NCBI GenBank assembly: GCA_014281115.1
Contig: JACONQ010000015.1
Span: forward strand, 372,001-436,000
Direction of reading: 5' to 3'
DNA length: 64,000 nucleotides
Source: Laburnicola sp. R22_1
Lineage: Eukaryota; Ascomycota; Dothideomycetes; Pleosporales; Didymosphaeriaceae
In this document: positions 1-14,542 of the stretch, piece by piece
Numbering within the stretch: the first letter of the stretch is position 1
Layout of the letters: each line of letters begins with the position of its first letter
Translations under genes and position numbers: made by a program
The notes under the pieces: model-generated
Databases searched by the model: none
The model's input: only the letters and a program-made list of their open reading frames with translations
Told to the model about the DNA's origin: nothing

Positions 1-1235
1 GTTTTTGTTCTGTTCTATTCTATTCTCATATGCATTGCTGGGCGCTGGAGGGGCCGAGATCCTTCTGCATAGTTACCGTTAAGTCACTTCGTAGGGGACC
101 AATGCAACGTTTTGGGTTGTTTGATCGGTGCTGTGCCGAGGTCTGCGTGCGTGCGGTCCGATTGGGAAGCGAAGGGTTGTTCAAAACTACAAAGGGATAT
201 TTCAAATGCACGACTATGCAAACAACGCGCTTGCTGGGTAGATAGCCGCGGTGGTGGGGACGGGATTTCAAAAGAAACGGGTGCGCGATACATGGCAAGA
301 CTCAGCATAGGCGCAAACAAAAAGCAACCGCGATGGGGTATCTTTAAGAAGCTGGTCTGTCGTCAGCCTTGCTTGCGAATGCTATGTATACGTTAATAGT
401 TGTTAATGTTTAGTGTAGTGGGTGGGTGGACGGATACACGATCGGTCTAGGGATGATAGTTATCCCGTGTCTTGGTTCGAGGACTACGGCTTACCGTGCC
501 TAGACATATGCTTTGCTACCCAGTGTACCCACCATGCTGTACGTACAGTGGTGGTCAGGGTGAGGGCTGAGAGTATCGTCCCGAGGTCATTACGTACACG
601 GCTGTACTCAGGTGACACAGCGTCCGAGGTCTAGATCTACCCTGGAGTTGCTGTGAGTGTCGGATGCCTAACAATTACAGGAGGAAGTTTCTTCACACCA
701 GTGTGGAATGTTCTGGCTAGGGCGACACTAGCCTGGGGGGTGGATTGCGGCTTCACGTGTCGTGATCATCTGATGAGGCAGCCACCCCCGGCCTAACTCT
801 AACCATGGGCTAGCCGGAAGGAGCCACCTGTCACCAGACTGGTGAGCGAGTGGGCGGGTTTGCTGTGCCTGCGAGCGGCTTTGACGTAGATCAGCGGCCA
901 TGTCGAAATCACTGTGCGAGATCTAGCCCAAGCAGACGTTCATGGGGCGAAAAGGCCATGCCAGGTCCCCGCAAGCGTGGGCTTAGTACATGGTGCCCTG
1001 CTAGCAAATCAGCGTCTCCATTTTGCCAACGTGAACGGCCGGCTACCTAGGTAGGTATGTGGCACCATCACCGACAGCACTCCTCTCCGACAGCACGTCT
1101 CTCCCCTCAATGAGCCTCGACGAAGATTACCTCGCCCACGGCTGGGCGCGATCGGAGCCTTAGAGTTTGCCTTCACCGACAGCGGCCACACCTGCACCGC
1201 CCGCCAACTCTACCCCAGGACACCCATCACGACAA
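1..1235. other. Non-coding 5' flank of the cyclin gene
   Basis: I see no convincing gene here. The open frames are short, overlap on both strands and resemble nothing I know. The last part (from about 1040) is C-rich and probably the leader of the cyclin gene. It holds a short upstream ORF at 1110-1163. Confidence 0.6.
1110..1163 (+). promoter_or_regulatory. Upstream ORF in the cyclin leader
   Basis: An ATG at 1110 opens 17 codons that end in TAG at 1161-1163. It is in the same frame as the main cyclin ORF, which is open from 1164, and 72 nt separate the uORF stop from the first in-frame ATG at 1236. I see no GT donor that would splice out the stop, so a translated uORF is the simplest reading. 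A role in dampening translation is inference. Confidence 0.35.
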
Positions 1236-2502
1236 ATGCTAACCTCGACGTCGCCCTCCATCTCCGCACCACCTTCGCCTGCTGCAACATACCACCTGCA
1301 CAGCTGTTCATACCATGCGACGCGACGCACCTCCAACACCTCTTGTGCCTCTCCTCGCCTCCAGGTGAGCAGCGCACCACCGCGCCGCCCGGACGCGCAA
1401 ACCTCGCCAGCTGCTTCGCTCTTGTCGCCAGTGCCCGCATTTGCGCCGTCGCCTTCGGTTAGGAGAAGAAAGTACGTTGACGCGGGCACTCAATACTCAC
1501 CAGAGGGTTACCCGCCGACGCACAGGCCTGTCCCGCCTCAACCCGCACCCACGACCTCGTCCGCACCCGTTCGCCCTCCCTCACACACTCCCGACCATAT
1601 AGAGCGGGGGGAGACCTCTGCTGAATCCACCGTCACGGAGCCGCCAGAGCCTGACCTGCGGATAGACCCGCTACCAGTGGTGCCAGCACACACAGTCCAA
1701 GCTGGCAGGACGACATCAAGACACAAAGAGAAGGAGCCGCAGCATGAACAGCAAACGCCAAAGCAGAATGAAGCGAGCTTTATACCCTCGGCGCAATCCT
1801 CCCCCGCGAAGCGGCCACGTCCACAGAGTGGGACCTTCAAGGTCATGCCGCTGAAGTACGAGACGTGCGACATGAAGGACTTGGGCGTCTTGGTCTCGGA
1901 CATGCTGATGGAGCTGGTGCGGTTGAACGACGACATGCCACTGCGGGATGGGCAACTCACGCGCTTCCATTCAAGGTAACACAATCTAGTACTAACTATG
2001 GATTAACCGACTGACTTCCTTTGACAGAGCGCCGCCTGCGATATCCGTCAAAGACTACCTCTTTCGCCTAATTGTGCACGCGACTCTCTCACCACCAATC
2101 CTCCTTTCCATGGTTTTCTACGTCGACAAGCTATGCACCATGTACCCCGCCTTCACCATTAGCAGCTTGACCGTGCATCGATTCCTCATAACGGCGGCAA
2201 CCGTGGCTGCGAAAGGGCTCAGTGATAGTTTCTGGACGAACAGCTTATATGCAAAAGTGGGGGGCGTTAGCGTGAGAGAACTGGCGCTGCTGGAGCTAGA
2301 GTTCCTCAGAAAGCTAGATTGGCGGATCGTGCCGAAACCCGAGACACTCGTGGACTACTACAAAGGGCTGGTAGAACGAGGCGAGGGTTATGTGATAGAG
2401 AAGGAGATTGGGTCAGAGACGTCCTCTGTCATGGCCAGTTCCACGGCCACTTCACAAACAGATACTTTAGCATCCAGCACCCCCGAGTCAAGCGATTCAT
2501 AG
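1236..2502 (+). CDS. PHO80/PCL-type cyclin
   Basis: Regulatory cyclin for a PHO85-like CDK (phosphate and nutrient signalling); 404 aa. Exons 1236-1975 and 2028-2502; the intron has branch TACTAAC and acceptor GACAG and splits the Arg of FHSR|APPA. The first 200 residues are Ser/Pro/Thr-rich and disordered. The cyclin domain (about residues 205-350) has the family features FHSRAPPAISVKDYL, then helices around SPPILLSMVFYVDKL, LTVHRFLITAATVAAK, YAKVGGVS and LELEFLRKLDWRI. That set is typical of the PHO80 branch rather than mitotic cyclins. The frame is open upstream to a stop at 1161, so 1236 is the first in-frame ATG. A further intron near 1364 (GTGAGC) in the disordered part cannot be excluded. 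The specific PCL paralogue is not resolved. Confidence 0.88.
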
Positions 2503-3729
2503 CCTTGGTAACGATATTGAGGACATGATCTTCGAACCCATCGCTTCTTCTTCGTTGTTTCTATGCATCAGAGCGCTGTTGCTGCAGTGGGCACAGACAT
2601 GGTATAGACGCTAGCATTCAAGGCAAGCCCATGAGTTCATTTTATTGAGAATTGTAGCCATAGAGTAAAAGTTCATGGATAGACTTTGTACGTATTACGT
2701 ATCACAGGGCGTCTCACCCCCAGTATGTCTCCGATTCTTCGTCCTATTACCATAAGTTGATGAGTTGGCTGCCCCAAGTCTCAGTTCAACCGACGGTTGG
2801 GTGAAGAGGAACGGTGCAAAAGGTGACAGAGGAGGGTGTACTGCAGGCGTCGCCGGGTACTTTGCTACCTATGGGCTTCCGGTTGGCGGGACCACCATGC
2901 CGTTGCTAACAGAAATGGGAAATATAGCTACTGGGCGCGTAGGATTCAGTCTTGAGAGCTTTTGGTGTAGAGGGAACTCGCTCCGGCTTACGGGCATCAG
3001 GTATTGCAGGTGAGCGCATGAGCAACACAGGGGGCGAGTGGATTCGGACCTCAGGCCGGCTGAGAATGACAGTGGTGAAAGGGTTGAAATGGAGATGCAA
3101 GGAATACTGGTCAAGCGATGAACAACTAGCGGCGCCATCGTGAGTGATGCGTTGGACAAATGATATTGCCCCATTCGGATAACCCTGGTCGATGCAAGCT
3201 CGTCGAGAGCAAAGAGTGAGGCTACCCTCTGCACTCTGTGGCTCTTCATCGCACCTTTCGAGAGCCGCAGCTGTAAGGGAAGACCGGTAACCGCCCAGGG
3301 ATGGCCTGGGCAGAGGATGGCCATGTGTTCCTTTGCCATGTGCCAAAGACTTCCAGGCCGGGTCATTAGCGACTTGAACCCGTCTCTCTGCCTCCCACCC
3401 TCCCAAGTCGTTCCCCACCCCCACGATCCGCGCAGACAGCCGATTCCCTTACGAAACCGCGCTTGAGAGGTCGTGTGCGTAGACTGTGGAGAAGCCGTGG
3501 CCTGCCCAGAAGACTGCCGTTCAACACCGGACGGCTATCGCGTCTCCCCACGTCTTGCACGCGGCGGCAGTAGCGCAAGTATCATGAGAGTGAGTCGCGC
3601 TACTTCACGTCCCCGCCCCAGGGCCGTCGCAGGTGCCTTTGCAGGCGTGCTGTGCCCTCCGCATGTCGGATCATCGCTCTCTTCATTCTGCGACGTCGCG
3701 CCTACACAACGTGTGCCAAAGGGCTAACC
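2503..3729. other. Intergenic region without a supported gene
   Basis: Two overlapping minus-strand frames of 165 and 172 codons (2869-3424) cover much of this stretch, but they have no recognisable domain, overlap each other and lack splice context. I treat the region as the 3' flank of the cyclin gene plus the leader of the next gene. Confidence 0.55.
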
Positions 3730-6280
3730 ATGGCCTGCAGAAGCGGTATACTGCATGACCGTTATGCCCACGATATGAATGACATGGGCCGGAGGGAGTC
3801 TAGCCATCGACAGCACGATGCGAATTGGGGCTTCAAGTATCCCGAGGCACCCATTGCGCCGCCGCCGTTTGCCTTCGCAGAGCAACCAGCCGCCTTGACC
3901 GACAGCCTAGCCCAGCTACAGCTCGGACGCGTACCTAAGACGCGCACCAGTCCCGTGGTGACCCGTACCAGAGTCGCCCGCCATGGTTCCAATCCTCACC
4001 CCTCGCGCCCCTCCAGCAGCGGAGGAGAGAACGCCATGTTTCCACCCCGCCCGCTTGCCCCGCCGCGACGAGCCGAGTCGTATTCGCATCCCACCCCCCT
4101 CGAAGACTTCCGCCGCTCAAGACGATGGCCGCCGAACGGGTACCGCCTGGACGACGCCCTGGAGGCGAAGGATGCCGAGGACTTGATATGCGCCGGAGCG
4201 TCTACGTTCAAGGGCTACTGCGATGAGATACCGAACACATCCGCAGGTTACGACCGCTTCTACGCCGTCATGGACTCGGAGCACCAGAGCAGGACAGACC
4301 GCGGGCCTATTCCGACCGATGCATACCGATACATCTCCCTCAACATGACGGGCGCCTCGGAGAGTCAGTTCCCATGGCTCTCTCTGGAGCAGCCGTGCAT
4401 GGCTTACGCATATGGAAAGAGCGCAGGCACAACAACGTTGAATTATTGGGTCAGCAAGTCAGGCAGCAGTCACCCGCCGGTCAAGCTTGCTGGCGAGACA
4501 AAGCCGCGGAAGATAAAGTTCCTTCAGATACTGGACCGTTTACAACATTTGGAGGGCGGACTCGAAGAAGATGTTAGTCTACTGCCCCAAAATCCGGTCG
4601 CTAGCTACAGCGACCTGACTGGATTGCCTTGCCTGAGGTAACATGCCTGGGAAACGCTTTACTGACTTTTTGCTAGGACCCAGATGAGATGTACCGATAC
4701 CTTTACAGTACTTTAATTGAAGATCCAGACCGTTATGGTGATAATGCGGATACCGGCCTTCAAAAGCAGATGACAGACCTTATTGCGGTCCTCAGCAACC
4801 CCACCTGGAAAGATTTCTCCAACCCCAAGAACCAAGTAGTTGCCAAATATTTTGACTCTCCGGATCAGCACAGAAAGCAGGAATTCTTCCATCAGCTACT
4901 CCTTTCCGTGGAGCTATATCTTCGCGTTCATTCTAAAAACCATTCGGACAAAGTTAAGCGGAAACTCATGCTACAGCTCCCTCCTACCATTGCCTGGGAT
5001 CTCGCAGTTGCACAACGATGGCTGGAAAATATGGAAATCACGAAATCACGAACATCCGAGAATCAAAGCACATTCAGTTTTGAATTGAGACACAGGAAAC
5101 GACAGAAGGATGCTCTACGATTGTTCGCAGCGACGTTGAAGTGGCCAAATATGGACGAGATAGACTACGTACTTGAAGAGAAGGACAAGAATGAGAAGCT
5201 GCTAGAAGATCGCTCGGCAGATGCGATGTCGTGGTTCTCGGGGATTATTCTTCCTGGACGTACACTGCCTTGGCTTATTATGAACAGTCTGATAGACTGT
5301 GATAGAGATACCGGGGATGCTCTCAAGTATTTGACGCATATGCATATGGCATCGGGATTCCAGTATCGAGCAAACACGTACTGGTCAGCCCAGAGTATTG
5401 TGGGGAAAGTTCTTGGTGCTGCACGGGGTGTAAAACAGATTGCTGGCTGGGTAGGGCCCTGCATCTATACTCCCGATCTCAAGCGCACAGAATGTGTTCG
5501 CGTCCACCAACTTGGTTCCATAGACCCGCCACTTACACGAAAAGACGTTGAACACATGGACAATCGGACAAACCCACTAGGCCCAGAAGACACCAGCTAC
5601 CCTATTGAGGACTACGAAGTGCCAATGCCAGATATGGACGAAGTGACTGACCTGATTCGAATAGAGAAGCTTAGTTTCGTGCCTGCAAAAGAACAGCATA
5701 CGTCTACTCGACAAGTGCCCGGGGGTCCACTTCTGTTCGATGCCGGGATCTACTTTGCATGTGGCGGTGACAGCTGGCCAATGAAGCTCAGATATGATGT
5801 GGACTTCATCAACGCTTTTCCATGCCATCAAGGTCCCCATGGTAAGACCAAATCTGATCTATATGTCATGCCCCAAACTAACGCGCCAAAGTCCTCTTCT
5901 ATGATTTCGCATATCAAGCAGTCCAGATTGACAATGGCCTGGTTGATCTCCACGATTGGGGACGCCAATCCGGCCGCCGCTCGCGACCATCTTCTTCCCG
6001 CTCTTCTCCCGGAAAGAAGGCGTTGGCTCTAGCGAATGCAAACGAAGCGGCACATCTGCAAGTCAACAAAGTGCTTGCGATTGAGGCGCTCGGCGTTAGT
6101 GATAACGAGGTCTTTGCAAGAGCTTGGTGCGCTCATCATGGCCACAGTGCCATTGTGGCGAATATCAAAGAAACGTGCATGGCTTGCGCGATTCGAGAAG
6201 CGTATGCGGCGTGCATTTCGGTGGTGATCTTCACTGAGGGTGGAAAAGAGACGGAGAAGGACGAGGGTATTTACATCTGA
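3730..6280 (+). CDS. Conserved hypothetical protein, 798 aa
   Basis: I do not recognise the family. Exons 3730-4572, 4677-5841 and 5892-6280 give a continuous frame. The start ATG at 3730 sits in CCATGG. Intron 1 uses donor GTTAGT at 4573; the nearer GTAACA donor at 4638 breaks the frame. Intron 2 uses GTAAGA with branch CTAAC. The N-terminal 170 residues are basic and Pro/Arg-rich (disordered). The middle (about 280-670) is rich in aromatic and charged residues, with a WFSGIILPGRTLPW segment. The C-terminal part carries a Ser/Arg-rich linker followed by a helical Ala-rich end with several Cys residues (MACAIREAYAAC). No signal peptide or obvious membrane span is seen. It lies between a cyclin and VID28 on the same strand, which says little about its role. 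Confidence 0.75.
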
Positions 6281-7350
6281 GGCTTTGCGGGCGTTGGATG
6301 AGAAATGTCTGTTGACGCCGCATTGTCTTGGAGGAATAACCTACAGACCCGCGTTAACAGCATTTATTCCCTTACTTTGGGGCAACATAGTGCATGGGCA
6401 CATTCTACTGCGGGGTGTTACTCAACAGTGCGGCCTGGATGGAAGAATCCTTGGACGTGGGGCCATATCAAACGACCGAAACATGGCTGAGTACTATTTT
6501 CATCGGGTGCTCAGTCATTAGCCTTCGGGCACTACACACTATTTCATTTGTTTGGCTAGGGGATAGGGTTTTGGTGATTGGAGTATTGACATGCATGCTT
6601 CATGCAGTTGGTCGGATGCTGCGAGCTCTGTATTACTGGTCCTGGCGTAACTCGGAGGGAGGATGGGGTACTGGCATGACGGAATGATGGAACTGGCGGC
6701 TGCCTGGTTATGAGATACCTGCTTTATGATTACGAGGTAGCTATGAGCTACGAATGTACGATTTCATCAACCATCTTGTAGTCCTGGTGTGTTTGGTATT
6801 TGAGCGGTAGGGTGGTATTATAATGTTTGAGAGTCTACTGGCCTGTTATTATTGTAGGATAGGGATACTTATGGGACCTGTCTACAAACTTTTATCCTGG
6901 GGCTGTCCACGGGTTGGTACCTACATGTAAGCTCCATGGCCTCCAGGGCTCGGGCTTGAATTCGGCCACGTGACCTTTCGGCCATGCCCAGATTAGGACC
7001 GCATACAGCTTCGGCGACCTCAGAGTCGTTCAACTTTCGCAGCGCGCGTGAACTCCACACGACCGGGAGATTTGGGGGCATCTCTCGTTTATAGGCGTTC
7101 TGCAAGCTGAACATTCAACAAGGTTTTATTCCAGGCGTCAAAGGCATTCCTTGACTTGCTGTGGCGATTGCGCTCCCCACCTTACCTTCCGGCTGCAGTC
7201 CATAGCTTCCGCGCTGGGCAACAACCATACCTCGAGATTCTATTGCCAGCGCATCCGTACCACTTACTATACGCCCACATGCCACGATTGCATTTATTCA
7301 CACACACCTTGTGAAGCGCTTGATCGCAACCGCTCGCACCTCTCCGCAAC
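6281..7350. other. Intergenic region
   Basis: I see no supported gene. The part from 6281 to about 6850 is the 3' flank of the 798-aa gene. The rest is the promoter and leader of the VID28-like gene, with a C-rich leader just before the ATG. Confidence 0.55.
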
Positions 7351-10300
7351 ATGGGCCGATCGGCGATCCCACCCGCGCTCTACGAGCTCTCGAATCCCAG
7401 CAGCCCCGAGGCCCAAGTGAATGCGCTGCGCAACCTGAAGAACGAGATCGTGGGCCATGAGCAGCGGAAAGAGCTTGCGGTGATTCACGGCGTGGTAAAG
7501 CCGCTTGCGGGCCTACTACGGACAGAGACGAGGAAGGGTGGCAAGCGGAGGAGAGGCGTTGCAAATGGGAGCTCCGGCGTGGGCAGGGAGAGCGAAAGAA
7601 CAACGGACTGGACGACCGAAGACGAGTTGCGATTTCAGGCTACGCTCGTGGTTGGGAGCCTTGCGAATGGTGAGTTGCGACAAGGCGCATGGCAGCTTTT
7701 GCGGAAAGAGGCACATCTGGGAATGAGAGCTGACATGTGAGGATCTAGGCGGCCCTGCATTCATCACCCCGCTGCTCGCTGGCGACGTCCTTCCTCCGCT
7801 CCTCGAAGCCCTGTCTCCCGGCGAAACGCCCCCCAAGCTCCTCGTGACTACGCTGCGCACACTCAACCAGATCGTCGATGCCGTCGCACAAGAGAAGCCC
7901 TTCTGGGACGCGTCCTCTGCACTATCACATTCGGTGAATCAGCAAATATACACAAAACCCGTCGTAGAGAGCCTGGCGGAGATACTCGCCCAGACGTCCC
8001 GGTCGCGCACCGTCTACCAGCAGATCTCTTCGGCAACACAGCTCGTGATAAAGACATGCCGGGAAGACAACCAGAAGAAGATGCTGCTAGAGGCGGGGGT
8101 GCTAGACCTGCTCACGGCGAAGATGGCTGCTATGGCCGCGGACGATGATCCGTCCTGGAGACCGGATTCAAGACACCCGCATGCTGAAGCACTGCCAAAC
8201 ATGTATCTGCCTGATATTCTCGAAGCCATTGCCGCAATCATCAAGGACTCACATTACAACACGGCGCGGTTCGTGTATTCACAACATATCCAGAACCTCT
8301 TCGGGTGGCCGAAGGGCGCTGCTTCTGGAACCTACGATGGTTATGCTGGGTCGTCACAGTCGAACTCATGGGACAAGCTGATACCTCGGCTGCAGACGCT
8401 GCAGAGCAAGTCGGACCCGTACAACAAGTCATGGCCTGCCTTGAGCGCTCTTGCTCCGACAAATGACGAGAGTTACCTGCGTTTGCCGAGTATGGAGGCC
8501 ATGAACCAGGCATCATCAAGCAGAAACGTCATTACTGACGAATCCGAGACGCCGCTGTTTACATGGCTCATGTTTGTAGCTAGGAGAGGGGAGGGCAGAG
8601 AACGCCTGGCCGCGTGTTGGCTACTTGCATTACTGAAGAAGTTTGGCGAGAGGTGGTCTCTGAATGATCCCTCGAAAACGACGCGGGAACGCCATTTCTC
8701 ATATCTGGTCGTTCCTCTCGTAGTCAAGATGATCGAAGAAGCAAATCCGACTTCGGATTTGGCGAAAAGGATGAGCGTTTGCGACCCCGCGGAAAGGGAC
8801 GAGGCCTGGTTCGTTCTTGAGCGGTCTCCGCTGGTCCTGGCAGAACTGGTTGCGAGCAACAAGACACTGCAGAATGCGGCGGTTGACGCTAAGATACTTC
8901 CCGTACTCGTACACATATTGAAAAAGTCGTTCGACCCCGTGACGACTTCGTCAAAGCCTTTGTGGCAACCAAAGTCTTCGGCACCGCCGGTCAGGGATCC
9001 CACGATCGATGTTGCGTCTTCGACACTAGGGATACCAGGACTTAGTTCTGACGTTCTCCATGTATATCGATACAGGGAAAGTGCTCTTCTGGCACTAGCT
9101 GCGATAGCAGATACTCAAGATCCGCTCAGGAAGCTCGTCATTGAGCTAGGTGGCGCGCCCCTTATCATTGATTCGCTCGTTCCGTATCATGGTGGAGCGA
9201 ATGATACGTCTTCGCAAGTGGCGAGTTCGATCACAGCAAAACATGGCAATCCCATAGCCGTGCTCATCGCGGCGTGTAAGGTGACGAGATCACTCTCAAG
9301 GTCGATAAGTGTTCTACGGACGAGCTTGATCGATCATGGCATTGCGCAACCTTCGTTTGATCTCCTGACACATCCAAATGTCAAGGTGCAGATTGCTGCT
9401 ACGGAAGTCATCACGAATTTGGTCTTGGAGGTGTCTCCAATGCGCACCGTAGGCTTTATCCCATTTTAATCTTATTACAACAGATACTAAGCAATGACTT
9501 TTGTAGGAAATCATCGAAGCCGGCGCACTCAAGACTCTTTGTGAGCATTGCCGCTCCGCTAACTTCGACCTTCGGTACGGTAGTTTGTGGGCGCTGAAGC
9601 ATCTGTGCTTGGGTCTTCCGTACAACATGAAGATCCACTGTCTTGATGAACTGGGCATAGGTTGGCTTGTGCAGGTGCTCAACGGCGAGCCTTCGTCCAA
9701 GCCAACGCCTTCCGCGCCTCTCGGTATGGGTACACCAAACGCCGCAGGTGAACAAGTCGATATTCTCAACGCAGTTGACGATCCGCACATGGACGTCGAT
9801 GAGGATCCGTCATCCTCGGAAGACGAAGACACCATGACGGACAGTATCCCTTCCGTTCGCCGCCAACAACGTTCGGGGTCGCGGTATACAAGCGCCACAA
9901 ACATACGCGACCGGCTACAACAAATCAAGAATGACGAGCAAGACACACGTCTAAGCAGCGAGCGGGACGACATCCGCCTGCAAGAGCAAGCACTAGACTT
10001 CATCCGCAACTTCATCACCGAAGAGAAAGCCTCTGGCGAAATGATCGACCACCTCCTCAAATGCTTCGGCCACTCCGCCTTCTTCGAGCTCCTAGACTCG
10101 AAGCTCCGTCCCAAGGGCTCCGCTCCCTCATCATCATCAACTACAACCGCAGCAAACACCACCGGCACCACAACAGCAGCGCCATTCCACTGGTCCCCAA
10201 ACGCCTCCTCCCGCCTCTCCTTCGCCTCCATAACAACAACAACAACGCCCAACATGCAACCCAACTGGGCCGCCTACCCAGCCACCGACCTCATAATAGC

Positions 10301-10790
10301 CACGCTCTTCATCCTCGTGCACCTCGCAAACGGCCGCCCCATGCACCGCTCCCTCCTCATCTCCCAAACACAACTCATGTCGCACATCCTGCCGCTCCTG
10401 ACGCACCCCCGCCGCGACGTCCGCCTCCCCTGCGCATGGTTCATCAACAACCTCGTGTGGGTGGAAGATACGACGGATGAGCCGGCGACGCGCGAGCGCG
10501 CGCTGCAGCTGAGGCAGTTGGGGTTTGAGGATGGGGCCAGGCTGCTGGGGAGGGATATTGATCTTGATATTCGGGAGAGGGCGAAGACGGCGATGGAGCA
10601 GATGGGGAAGTTGCTGGAGGCGGGGGCGGGGGCGACGATGCAGCAGGGGCAGCAGCAGGGGGGTGGTGGTGGGGGGGCGAGTGCGGCGGCAGGGTATTCG
10701 AGTCCCGGGGGTGGGGGGACGTTTGGGGAGGGAGGCGCGCAAGGAGGAGGTGGGTTGGGCGGGTTGAGGGGTTTGGGGGTGGGGGGATGA
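7351..10790 (+). CDS. VID28: VID28/GID5 (ARMC8-like) armadillo-repeat protein
   Basis: Armadillo scaffold of the GID/CTLH E3 ubiquitin ligase that degrades gluconeogenic enzymes (family role from yeast Vid28/Gid5 and animal ARMC8). Exons 7351-7669, 7749-9448 and 9507-10790 give 1100 aa. Both introns restore armadillo helices across the junction (SLANG|GPAFITPLL and VSPMRT|EIIEAGALKTLCEHC). The protein is helical repeats throughout, with hallmark stretches NALRNLKNEIVGHEQRK near the start, LLALAAIADTQDPLRKLVIELGG in the middle and YGSLWALKHLCLG in exon 3. An acidic Ser-rich insert (about 790-830) and a Thr-rich linker precede the last repeats. The final 60 residues are a Gly/Ala/Gln-rich tail. 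The start ATG follows CAAC, a good fungal context. Confidence 0.85.
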
Positions 10791-11540
10791 ATTCGCACCG
10801 GGGGTCTTGGGGGAGGGAGTAGAGGAGGGTGGTAGGACTGGGGTAGGGTTTAGATGGAGTGTATGAGTGAGTGAGTGAGTGCTTTTTTTCAAGTTTTCTA
10901 CATGTGGGATGGGTGGGTGGGTAAGGGTAAGGAGGTTGCTTTTTATTACGTGCAAATGTACTATTTATTGTGTCTATCTTGTCATTGTTATGGTTGAGCG
11001 ATGTGTGTAACTATCGTATGTACATGTATTCCTAGCCTCAGATATTTCTATCTGTCTGTCTTGTTGTTTCTCTCTCTCCCTCTCTCTCTCTATAGGTCTT
11101 CGATGTAGACCTGTTAAGTACTTTATTAAGTTTTACATAGTGCCAGTGTATAGTTTAAAGTTAATAATTATATTAACTATTTAAAGTTATTTGTTTTACT
11201 ACTAGTTTAGTATATTTTAAATCTACTTTTTATTTTATATATAAATTTTTACTTTGTGCCAGTGTGGCGTTAATTTATCTACCTACTACTAGTAGCCTAG
11301 TAGGGGTAGGACGGCAAAGGCTTTCATCTCAAATAACATGACAAAAAAAGCAGAGCCCCCTGCTTAGTAATCGAAAAGAGCGTGAGAAGGTGATCACAAA
11401 ACTAATATAAATATATAAATAAATCTCTCTCTGTCCCTCCTTCCCTATTTACATTTTATACTATGAACACGTCACATACTCCTCCTCCTCCCATCAAGAA
11501 CGGAAAACGAATATAAAAAAATTAAAAATTGGGAGCACAC

Positions 11541-11655
11541 AAAAAAAAGCTCCGAGTGCGTGTATATACTCGGTCGGTCTTGCTTGGTATTTCTCATCCT
11601 GGGGCAACTCACGGATGGGATGGTACTTGCCTGGTTTTTTTTTATGTCCTAGTAT
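11541..11655 (+). repeat. Dispersed short element (MITE-like), copy 1
   Basis: The core at 11585-11612 reads ATTTCTCATCCTGGGGCAAC, a diverged version of the family core, and a right end ATGTCCTAGTA lies at 11644-11654. The left end is only weakly recognisable. See the finding on this family. Confidence 0.5.
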
Positions 11656-11725
11656 GCACGAAGCATTCTTTGGTGTATGCGTGAACGTCGCTAGGTAGTA
11701 GCTATGGTACACGGTTTCTTTTTTG

Positions 11726-11726
11726 A

Positions 11727-11760
<34 letters not shown>

Positions 11761-11763
11761 ATG
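11726..11763 (+). repeat. GTGTCG hexamer tandem repeat
   Basis: About six consecutive hexamers GTGTCG (the last one altered) lie between the two dispersed-element copies in the 3' flank of ATP2. No coding role is evident. Confidence 0.8.
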
Positions 11764-11821
11764 TGTTGGTGCTGCCAGTGCCAGAGCTGGCAATGAGCTG
11801 GCTACAGGCAGCTACGATACA

Positions 11822-11912
11822 AAAATGACGGAAGCTTGGGGTACATTCGGCTTTCGTATTGTCTATCCTGGGGTAACACCGTAACACACGGTGATCAGAC
11901 TTCTGTCCTAGT
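11822..11912 (+). repeat. Dispersed short element (MITE-like), copy 2
   Basis: The core at 11855-11879 (GTCTATCCTGGGGTAACAC) is almost identical to the family core. The right end TCAGACTTCTGTCCTAGTA matches the inverted-repeat end of the best copy. The left end (GGAAGCTTGGGGTAC) is its degraded inverse. Confidence 0.65.
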
Positions 11913-12195
11913 ATCCAAACTTCATAACCTTCAAGGCAGCGAACGACCTTCCATCACGCGCTTCACATATACAAATCAGAACAGGGCTTAATTAATCGAC
12001 AGTAGAAAACGGGATCTTTGCATGCAAGATGGATAAGATTACATAGAAAGACCATTGCCCAGAGCACCCGTCGGTTGTGAATGTTCGCCCTTTTGCGCAA
12101 TGGTATACATTTTATACAGGTGGAGGAGAGCCTTCACCGACGAGTCTCTATGACGGAATGGTCCACCCTCACTTTTGCCCACACCCACGGTGCGT

Positions 12196-14142
<1,947 letters not shown>

Positions 14143-14542
14143 TGTGAGAGATGTGGATGGGGTGGGAGAGGGTGGATTGGTGGATGGGAGAAGGTAAGAG
14201 AGCTTTTAGCTGCGCTGCCGAAAGAGAAACTCGGGAGGTGCGCTAGTCTTCGGCGGGTTTAGCCGCTTGGACTCTCCCAAGCAACGCCGACCAGCAGCCT
14301 TGCTCTCACGGACCACATGGCAGCGCAATCGCAGCACATAATTTCAGGCATTGTGACGCTTCGTTTACCTAGATATCGTGTTACCCGTCTCGTTCCAGTG
14401 CCCTACATTTCACGGCGTGAGCCTTCCAGTAATGGCTTGGACAAGAGAAACAGATAATTGGAGAAGGCATAAAGAGATGGGATGTCTAACGTATTGGAAA
14501 AGCCGACGAAGCGCATGATCACGCTGGATTGGCGGCTTGCTG

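Larger units (their letters stand above)
10791..12195. other. Convergent intergenic region with AT-rich patch and element copies
   Basis: This lies between the 3' ends of VID28 and ATP2. It holds an AT-rich patch (about 11100-11280) bounded by two near-identical copies of a motif ending GTGCCAGTGT (11140-11149 and 11256-11265), CT-rich simple sequence at about 11070, two copies of the dispersed short element (about 11541-11655 and 11822-11912) and a GTGTCG hexamer repeat. No gene is seen. Confidence 0.6.

Noticed and set aside
2869..3424. Two overlapping minus-strand frames of 165 and 172 codons
   Set aside because: They overlap in different frames, resemble no family and have no splice or start context favouring either.
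4573..4676. Alternative donor GTAACA at 4638 for the first intron of the 798-aa gene
   Set aside because: It puts exon 2 out of frame. Donor GTTAGT at 4573 keeps phase 0 and removes the intervening non-conserved codons.
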